A stretch of DNA of 21,970 nucleotides, taken from NCBI GenBank assembly GCA_008931825.1, contig QXVZ01018324.1:1-21970 (forward strand), given 5' to 3'. The position numbers and the translations under genes were made by a program. Under the pieces are notes generated by a model. The model saw only the letters and a list, made by a program, of their open reading frames with translations. It had not been told where the DNA came from and searched no databases. Origin of the DNA: Phallusia fumigata (lineage: Eukaryota > Chordata > Ascidiacea > Phlebobranchia > Ascidiidae). Shown one piece after another: positions 1 to 8,500 of the stretch. Position 1 is the stretch's first letter. The number at the start of each line of letters is the position of its first letter.

Positions 1-246
1 CAGTTACCGCTACTGCAAAAACAAACCTTACCCGAAATCGAGATTTTGTCGCGGTGTTCCTGATCCCAAAATTCGTATCTACGATCTTGGACGCAAGAAG
101 GCAGATGTTCAGGATTTCCCATTATGTGTCCACATGGTGTCAGACGAACTTGAGCAACTGAGTGCAGAGGCTTTGGAGGCTGCAAGAATTTGTGCCAACA
201 AGTAAGAATGTAGTTATATTTAGGAGCCCTCTAACACAACCAGGTA
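1..246 (+). repeat. Direct repeat shared with the window's right end (RPL10 exon)
   Basis: This segment matches 21725-21970 at an offset of 21724. I count five differences in the 198-nt exon, all silent third-position changes, and two in the first 45 bases of the intron. That low, mostly silent divergence suits two alleles or a recent duplication. Confidence 0.95.
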
Positions 247-1391
247 GGTTATTCCCCTGTCAAGTAACATCGCTTTAACACAGTACAACCTGACGACCCA
301 ACTTATATCATCAGTTCCGCATGTTACAAAAAAGAAAAATAAATACAGTAATGTGGAACTGCATCGGCGTTGAGTATTACCCATTTAGGCATTGTTCCAC
401 CCACCGCTTGATAGGAATATTACAGACTTTGTAATTTTAGAGAAACCAGTTGCACTTATATCTAGAAAACTCTGTATTGATGTCATTTTGATAAGTCTGT
501 TTTGATCTCTTAGATTTTCATATTCCAAGTTTCAGTATTTTGTTTACCCGACTTGTCCTACAAACTAGTTTAGTAGTTTGCCAAAAATGTTTGTTCAAGG
601 CTGATATGGCATGAAATTAATGTTAGTTTTGTTTCATCTGTATTATTGAAAATTTATTAATGGATCAGTCACAATGATGAATATTTCATGTCTCTTCTCT
701 GATTTTATATGAGTAGATAACATACCTCTATTCTGAGTGACTTGACAAGCTTAAAGGAACATAAACATTGTTGATAAACTAGCACATTTTTCAGGTGGTT
801 ACACCTCTACTCCTGCCCTTAAAATACCCAGTATTCATTTTTTAAGTTCTACAGTTACATTCTATATTATGCTTATTGCACTGTTTGCAGAAATTTATAA
901 CTTCATTAAATGTGATAATTTTTTGCAAGGTACATGGTAAAATATTGTGGTAAAGATGCTTTCCACTTGAGAATTCGTGTCCATCCTTTCCATGTCGTGA
1001 GGATCAATAAAATGTTGTCATGTGCTGGTGCTGACAGGTAGGAAATGCTCAATTTAGTTTCAGTTTACACATGAGTTTGCAAGAGTTCTGTACCCTGATT
1101 TGCTAAGCAACAAATTAGTTTGATAAAACTTTTAGATTCTGTAACATTTGTTGTTAAATTGCAACACTGTTTTGTGTAGTAAGTTTACTTATAAATGATC
1201 AACGCTGGAATTTGTAATTTTTGTGCAGATTGCAAACTGGTATGCGTGGGGCTTTCGGCAAGCCTCAGGGTCTTGTTGCCAGGGTAAAGATCGGTCAGCC
1301 CATTATGTCCATGAGGTGCAAGGATTCAGCCAAGCCACATGCTATTGAGGCTCTCCGACGTGCCAAGTTCAAGTTTCCAGGCAGACAAAAG
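4..1391 (+). CDS. RPL10: 60S ribosomal protein L10 (uL16), left copy, partial
   Basis: Structural protein of the large ribosomal subunit. Three exons join in phase: 4-201, 930-1037 and 1229-1391. They encode about residues 8-164 of a protein that is usually near 214 residues. Hallmarks are [17 protein letters not shown], then [12 protein letters not shown], then [14 protein letters not shown] and [14 protein letters not shown]. Each intron starts with GT and ends with AG, and split codons rebuild the expected residues (K at 201/930, R at 1037/1229). The first coding exon lies before the window. The last exon, which should begin with an SKKWGFTK-like segment, is not found before the break at 1863, so this copy is incomplete as given. 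A second copy begins at 21322. The introns carry snoRNA candidates, as is common for ribosomal protein genes. Identity is certain; whether this copy is a separate locus or an allele is not. Confidence 0.95.
262..427 (+). ncRNA. Candidate H/ACA-box snoRNA in an RPL10 intron
   Basis: Two hairpins sit in tandem with an A-rich hinge. The first is closed by GTAACAT (264-270) pairing perfectly with ATGTTAC (321-327). The hinge (328-346) offers several ANANNA matches suitable as an H box. The second hairpin is closed by GTGGAAC (353-359) pairing with GTTCCAC (394-400), extended by TGC/GCA inside. An ACA occurs at 422-424, three bases before the proposed end. The vertebrate RPL10 gene hosts the H/ACA RNA SNORA70, so the location is apt. 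The distance from the second stem to the ACA (about 21 nt) is longer than usual and no rRNA target was assigned. Confidence 0.38.
667..742 (+). ncRNA. C/D-box snoRNA candidate, copy A (RPL10 intron)
   Basis: A 76-nt unit with all expected boxes: terminal stem AGTCAC (667-672) pairing perfectly with GTGACT (737-742), C box ATGATGA (674-680), D' box CTGA (699-702), a degenerate C' box around 710-716, and D box CTGA (733-736). Box order, spacing and intronic location in a ribosomal protein gene are typical of methylation-guide snoRNAs. The candidate guide stretches are the bases just before each CTGA. I did not identify the rRNA target. Confidence 0.7.
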
Positions 1392-1773
1392 GTAATATTT
1401 CCTTTTTTAATCAGGCACAGACCTTTTCGTAAGGGATTGTGACTTAAGCTGTTTACAAATACGAAGGCTATTTCTCTAACTTTTAGCCTTGACTACAACT
1501 CCACTTGTAAAGGTTTCCATGTCTCAAAAAATGGGTTCACTGTTGTTTCCATGTGACAAGATTAGACCCTTTGTCCCATTATTTCATATTACTGCTGTAT
1601 TTTGCTGAAATATTGTGGCACAGAGACAAAATAGAGCTGCACAAACCTCTGTCACAAGGTCCTGAGAAAATTGAAAGGAGCTTCTAAATTTGGCGGTTGG
1701 CCAAAAAAAGGCTGATTACTTTGAAATTTTTTTGAACTGCATTTTATTTGTTTTGAAAATTTGTTACTCAATC

Positions 1774-1849
1774 AGTCACAATGATGAATATTTCATGTCT
1801 CTTCTCTGATTTCATATGAGTAGATAACATACCTCTATTCTGAGTGACT
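1774..1849 (+). ncRNA. C/D-box snoRNA candidate, copy B (RPL10 intron)
   Basis: Nearly identical to the unit at 667-742 (one visible substitution, T to C after the D' box). Terminal stem AGTCAC (1774-1779) pairs with GTGACT (1844-1849); C box ATGATGA 1781-1787, D' CTGA 1806-1809, D CTGA 1840-1843. Similarity runs a further 20 bases or so upstream, so the copying unit was about 100 bp. It lies downstream of the last visible RPL10 exon and ends 14 bases before the 'n' at 1863. Confidence 0.68.
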
Positions 1850-1862
1850 CGACAACTTTCTG

Positions 1863-1863
1863 N
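1863..1863. other. Probable contig join (single n)
   Basis: RPL10 intron sequence stops here and an unrelated open reading frame begins on the next base, with no RPL10 last exon between. The single n probably stands for a gap of unknown length. Similar isolated n bases lie at 4244, 4564, 6913, 12359 and 12647. Confidence 0.6.
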
Positions 1864-1864
1864 A

Positions 1865-2005
1865 CCACTAGTCAAACACCAAGCACTGTTCTGTACGAAA
1901 GACTTCACCAGTTACACTTCCCGCTACACCCCGATAAACGACACAAACTACAAAACAACGGAAAAAACGTCGTTTGGACAAGGCTTCACATTTCCAGGTG
2001 TGTAA
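1865..2005 (+). CDS. Terminal fragment of an unidentified gene
   Basis: The frame is open for 46 codons from the n at 1863 to a TAA at 2003-2005. The predicted tail is rich in Thr, Tyr, Lys and Phe and ends with SFGQGFTFPGV. Stretches such as TSRYTPINDTNYKTTEK look like real protein rather than noise. An AATAAA lies about 140 bases downstream. I do not recognise the family. Short Tyr/Thr/Lys-rich proteins of this style occur among axonemal microtubule-associated proteins, but that is only a resemblance in composition. The 5' part must lie in the gap at 1863. The frame could still be chance, since only 46 codons are visible. Confidence 0.42.
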   Translation, partial: PLVKHQALFCTKDFTSYTSRYTPINDTNYKTTEKTSFGQGFTFPGV

Positions 2006-2146
2006 AACTAAATATTTGTAAAAAAATAAGGAAAATGGCTGGTTGATTGTTAAATCAAGAGGATAAAGTGATCAAAAAACGTGTATAGTAGGATAAAAGT
2101 GATAGTTAGTTGACCTTTCTATTGTTTAAAACCTATGTCTCCCTGT

Positions 2147-2152
2147 AATAAA
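2147..2152 (+). terminator. Poly(A) signal AATAAA
   Basis: Canonical hexamer about 140 bases after the stop of the fragment ending at 2005 and before the first RFX exon. Confidence 0.4.
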
Positions 2153-2501
2153 TATGTTTAAAGAAATATCGGTTTGAAAATATGTTTTTTCATGTTACAA
2201 AACTTTTTTAATCTCACTGTTTCGCGATAAGCGGAAATAAACAGCCTCAAAAAAACGTTGCAGAAAAAAGTGTAACTTGGAAAGAACTAGGTGAAGCTTA
2301 CATTCTGTTATTGTTAGTGAAAAAAGCATGGCAACTGTCGCAAAATGGAGGCATTCGCATATCAATTGGTAAATTCTGTTCGATCAAAGTTTGAGCGGCA
2401 TAAGATAACGTTCTTTACTGTTCGGTTCTATCAAATTGCAAACTATCTCACGGTTATACGCCAAGTTTATTCTAACAAACGTTTTTTTATCGGTCTTACA
2501 G

Positions 2502-5500
2502 ACTGGTCCGACCATTTAAACATGGAAGTTATACCAGCAGGGCGAATAGAAAATGGCGACACGGTTCGTGTTGCAAGCGGTGGGAATCATTCAAATCGCT
2601 CAACATCGTCGAAAAGAAGAAAAATCGAGCTTACTCTGGACTGGTGAGACGCACAAGCAATTTTAGAAATATCAAGTGGCGCAGTTAGTATCAGAAGTCA
2701 TTGTAGAACAAGAACTATACGATTGAAAAATTGAAAAAAAATATATTTTTACATGCTTCAATCAAATTTCCTGTTTAAAATTTTTACGGGTGGCAAGTTT
2801 ATCTGAACCAGAAAGGGGGCATCTGGACTAGAAGACCATAGCGGTTATTCGGTATCCCTTAGCCACACAATAAACTAAACTTATTCTTGTTTATTGTTTT
2901 GTTAAGTTAATAAATATATCGTTTAAGCGCAAATTAATCATCGATTGATCGAATTTATGTGATAAAAAAGTTCAACGAACATTTAAACCAACATATAATT
3001 TTTTTTAGCGTGGATTACATCATTTTCAATCATTTTAAAAAGCATTCAACCGATCAAATGATATAACCCCAATCAGATAAATATTAAAAAGAGTATTTTT
3101 ACTAATCGGAAAACAAAATACAAATGCGTGGTGATTGTATTTGTGCCATTGCATACCCAAAAATTAATTTTGTAAAAACTTAACAGTGCTCTCCTAAACT
3201 TCTCGCCACCAAGATGCATTGCAGAAAATCAAGACAATTGTTATTTCGTAGGCTGGATGAGAACTACATGGTTTGCGAAGGAGTCTGCCTAGCAAGATGT
3301 ATTCTTTACAACCACTACTTGGACTTCTGTAGGAAGAACAGCATCGAGCCAGCTTGCGCCGCGACTTTCGGAAAAGTAAGTTTCACATTTAGAGTTGTAC
3401 GCTGCGTTGAACTTAATTACAGAACTATGCTAAAGCCAAGTGTCATTACGTTGTTTCTTGTCACAAACCTGCAAGTTTGCGCTAAGTCCGCTTTTGTACA
3501 AAGATTAGTTAAAACGTAAAGGCATCAAGAAAAGTAAAATGTAAAGTCCTAAAGAAAAACAAAGGACGTTGCAACAATTGTGGCTCAATAAGCAATTCAA
3601 ACAAAAGATTAAAGTTTGTCTATTTGCCAATTTCAAACATTTCATCATATGACACAAATTTAAAAACTACCATCCATTCTTTTCTATAAATCCCCAAAAT
3701 TCACCCATGAGCCTATAAAGGGTAAAAGCAACGCGCATTTTTATTGCGAAAAGTTATGCAAAAAAACAATTACGTGTACAGTTTTCAAAAAATTACAAGC
3801 GAGCCTTTAAACGGATCGATGTTGGATTATCGCAATCGTTTCAACATTTGCTGTTATAACCAGCACAAAATAACTTAAACTAGTGATAATTTTAAGCAAA
3901 TCGTATTAAACTTTATTATTGGCTTCCATATGTCGAAAAATTTTGTATTGTGCAGCACTGTAAAGTCATACTCCTTTTTTACACGTTTAAAAGTAATATT
4001 TTGTGATTATTTAAATGTTGCCATTGTCAACCAGAGAATAAACTAAAGAACGAAATTCGTTTAAATTACGTCATATTTTGCAAACGGATCTTAAAACAAT
4101 TTTAAAAACGGCACATTACAAACAAGCACAATTTGCGAAAACGTATTTTTCACTCACATTCGCTCAACTAAAAGTCTTAGAAATTAACAAAGTTCTCAGA
4201 ATTCAAAGTGTTAAAAAAGTCCTTGCAAAACCGTTGTAGATTGNTCCACAGTGGAGAAAAACCATACCAATGTGAAGTTTGCACCAAGCGATTTCGTACA
4301 CGGAGATGTTTGAAAGCGCACTCGTTAACTCACACAAAGAAGATTTGCCGCACCAACAAAATCAGCTTGCCTCAATGACCAGTTGTTTAATTCTTTTCTT
4401 TTTTCGTAATGTTTGTCCGAACAAAATCATTTCGGGCAGCTTGGTAGTTTATTACTTGATACACGCATTGTCAGGCAATTGTTTTAAGATCTGCTGGCTA
4501 TTATTTTTTAAGGAAGGAATTTAAAGAGAAAGTGACAACGTGTAATTTAGATCAACAACAAAANTAAAAAACGCCGCTCTGTCAATAGCGCTGGCACGGT
4601 ATTCGGAACATCACTTCTTATCCACTCGGAATATAAATCACACTTTCTACGCCATAATCAAGGGTCGCGAGTTCGTTTGGGGGTTAACGGTTACTATAGA
4701 GATGGCAGAGAAGGTTGATACCCTTGGCAGCCCCAAAATACGAATATGCAAGTCTTGTGCAAAGTAAGCAGAAATAATGAAAAACAAAATTATTGGTTTT
4801 ATTTCACTTTTGTCTCTCGCTACTTATTTCTTTACGACTTCCTTTAGGGTGCAAAGTTTTGTAGCAAACTTTTATATACTTTAACCTCCTTTTTCACAGT
4901 TGGGACCAACTTGATATAGCCTTCATGTTCGCAAATAGTAGGAAGAGATCAGAATAGGGCTTTGGGATGTCCTAATTTGGGGAAGCAAAAATCTAATTTG
5001 CGGTTAGAAACATACAGTAAACAAACCTAAAGAATTTTTACGCAGCACAATAACATGATTGGTCCCGAAATTCTGCAACAAAAGTATTTTGTCTCTTACC
5101 CACCTTGTCATTCTATTTCGTAAATTAAGGGATCAATCCCCCTTACAAAATTCCTTAATTCGACCCTGAATCTCGAAACAAATCGTCGAGGGTTAGAGGG
5201 CGTGTTTGAATATGCGCGAATATGAGTTCGGCAATTAGTGATTGATCTCAGTGCTGATCTCTTTGATCAAGCAGGGCACCGTGCTCGATATTTACATGCT
5301 CGTAAATAAGGTACGCTGCATCAAAACAGCGATGATGAGGCACTATTTGGACGCACTTTCCAATTAATCTAAACAAATACGCGATCTACGTGCGGTGGCA
5401 TTTCGTGTGGCGAGGGGTTTCTGGGAGTGATAACTTGGAATGACGAATGTGTGTTAAGTTGTAACTCTTAAAGTTGCGTCTCGTTTGATTTTGCCCTCTT

Positions 5501-8500
5501 TAGTTCAAATCTGTAAAGGCGTTACTTTAGACCGGGGCTACTTAACTAGCTTTAGCAACGGCCCAGAAAAATGTGTGCAAAATTGGCTTTGGAGTTCAGG
5601 TCACTATTTTTTTAAATGCTAATTATTTAAGAACGGAAAAAGGCAAGAAAACTTGTCACACGATTAGTTTGTTCATGCTAAAAAAATATGTTCCGACATT
5701 TTTTGTTTCCACTCAAGATGTCAATTAACACGAAAACGCAACAATAAACGTTTTTCTTTCCATTGTTACCTCGTGAAATTGTTGACATGCACACAATCTT
5801 AAGGTTTCAAATTTTGCTCCGATACTGAAAAATATTTAAGAACCACCGTTCAAAATCGCAAACATCGCCAATTTGAACAAAACCTATGTCCTATATCTAG
5901 CACCTGCCCAAGCCAGTCACAATGTTATCTTTGCAAAACCAGGAAAAACAAATTTACGAACGCTTTTAATGTCAAATTCAAAATGACGGCTTCGAAAAGT
6001 ATAACGGTACAACAAACGTTTTTCTACAAGTTTGAGAGTGTCAGGTTTTTAGGGTTCAACACTAATGAAACACTGGTTTAAAATCACGTGGCAAAATACG
6101 ATTTAGATTTTTTATTATTATCACCTATAAAATTCTGCGGAAATTCGTAGTCTGTAAAGCCAAACTAAAACAATAAAAAAAATCAACAACAAGTTTGCAA
6201 CAACAAAGTTTAGCAAGAAATTTACCACATTTTCTGGTTACAAAAGGTTGTCAAATTTTAGCAGAGCCCTAAGTATTTAGAAAACTTAAATCCTAGAAGC
6301 AATGACGGGTTGTAACAAATGTGTATTTCCCAGGTATCATTACTACGGCATTGGAATCCGGGAGAGCAGTATATATTACAACTCCGTTTTCGCAGGGAAG
6401 GGCTTGACAAGGTACGGTTAGTTTGGTTTCATCTTCCAAAAACTTTATTGTGTTTTACAAAACAATTTGGTTTTGTCATTTAGATTTTCGCCGAAAGGAA
6501 GGAACGAGGACACTGTAAGTGACGCTGTATAGTTAACTTCATTAGCAGACAAACTCGTGCGCTCGCAATGATTCCGCTTTGTGTTCTTTCTTGTGGGCAA
6601 CATATCAGCAAAATTACAAGTTCTTTAACGTAAAACGAGTATTTTGAGAGGTTTTACACCGGCTGAACAAAAATTTTTCGTTTAATAATTATGCGACCCA
6701 ATGGACGAAACATTTGTTCAGTATTAACCTAATGCCAGTCGCACATTTGCCAGAAAATGACATTTCATTTTAATTAGCAAGCAAAGTCAAAAACTGTTTA
6801 CTTGTGACAAGAACTTCTTAAATATGTGTGCAAAATAACCCGCCACAGATTTAAATGGCTACCGCTATATCTATCTGCAAATCTGTCCTATTCTGTAAGA
6901 CAATTTGTTACCNTCCAAAGTAAGTATATGTTTATTTCCCCGCGTGCTGAGCGCTAACCACATGCGGCGACAAGAGAGTTATAGCATCGAACAACAAACC
7001 TTTACTCACCTTGTCAGTAGCACGGCGTTTGTGCGCAATTAACCCGAATTAATTGCGAATTCTGCGTTGTGGGAATCCACGGCCGCGTTTACGTATTTGC
7101 CCAAGACTCAAGGCAAACGCAAAAGCGGCCTTCAGACTGGCAAAACTGCTCGGCCGAGGTGGTAGCTACAATTCCATGAACAAGTATACGATGTTTGTTT
7201 AGTATGACATACTGTCACACCTTGAAGTTTGATTTTAACCTCAGGTGGGAAAGTGTATTGTTTGGAACAACATAGGGCGGTAATTATGTTTCAATCATTT
7301 CGACTGCGCTCATTATTGCAAATAAAAGGAAGAGGTTTGGATTGGCTTACTAAAAGCAAACCAACAAATTTGGTTGTTCAATACGCTTTTTTGTCCACAA
7401 AAAGTGAATACTAATTTTGGTTTTATAAGAGCATAATGTACCAGAATGGGTTTCAATCGGATCTGTCCAGGAGTAAAATGCTCAAGTCAAGCTGGCTTTA
7501 TTTGAAGGAACCTTTGACACAAATAAAATGACACAAAATGATGCAAAAATACCACATCTCAAATTTCCACGAAACACTCTTAAAAAAACGTGCTTGGTTA
7601 CATCCATGGCCGGTTCTATAACGATATATGCCTAATCGACATATTTAAACATGACTACTTCATCCACAGTAAACGTTCGCCCGAAACGATTCAAGTTCAA
7701 GTAATTTGGACATCTTAGTGATTTATGGTCTAGAAGTTCAATAATCGATATACTTCCAAACAACACCGAAGAAAAATTCTTCGTTTGGGCAAATTAAACT
7801 GTTTACAAGATCCTTAATTGCTCACGCGTTTTACTGCACCACGACGTTCACAACTTCCGTGCTACGAGTCAGATTCAGTCTTTTACCAGCAGTGACAAGT
7901 CAAGTCGTTTGAAAACCTTAACTTTGACTGATTCAAGTTGCCGGTGGCCCCTTGACCGCGAACAAAGACGGATTTGCGTAATTTTAACAATGTACATATA
8001 TCGCAGACGGTTCGTTCGGTGGTTGCCAATCCGCAACTTATCTCGGAAATGATCAGAGACTTTGCAAAAGTCGACCTGCGAAGCATCGTTGCCCAGTCGT
8101 TTTATCCAAACGTGGGGAGTGAAGACCAGGACACAGATTTCAACTCAGAACGTAAGATATTTACAACTTTGTACTAACTTCGTTTGGGCTTGCAGGTTAA
8201 GGCCAACTTTACATTACTAGACAAACATATTAAACAGACCAGACAAGAATTTTAGAACAGGCCAGCACAAGAGTCCTGTTTATTCGCTATTTCTATGAAT
8301 TCTTTCATTTTTAATTTAAGTTTCAAACTCTACAAACTTGCCTAGCCTCGCAACACACACCGCACAAAAATGGACCCAAAAATATGTTTGAAACAAACAA
8401 TTGTTTGAGACATTAAACAAAGCTGGCGGACTCTCGTAAAGGCCGCTATGGCTCTAGGATCCTCGTATGCACGGGTCCTATTGGTGAAATTTTACCCATT

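Noticed and set aside
2345-2501. Frame from ATG 2345 as RFX exon 1
   Set aside because: The nearby donor at 2369 gives the wrong phase for the acceptor at 2501, and the residues before 2502 show no family likeness. Continuous reading through 2502 remains possible but is less likely.
3214-3251. ATG at 3214 as the start of the RFX protein
   Set aside because: The residues before LDENY do not match the family, while an acceptor at 3251 joins the exon ending 2643 and rebuilds the conserved W (TG|G) after LTLD. The upstream part is intron.
5160-5215. Frame containing TNRRGLEGV as the missing RFX TRRLGTRG exon
   Set aside because: The order of residues does not match the invariant core, an in-frame stop lies just upstream and no phase-compatible splice sites flank it.
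7229-7414. 61-codon ORF in the RFX interval
   Set aside because: It does not resemble the dimerisation region of RFX proteins and no splice sites frame it.
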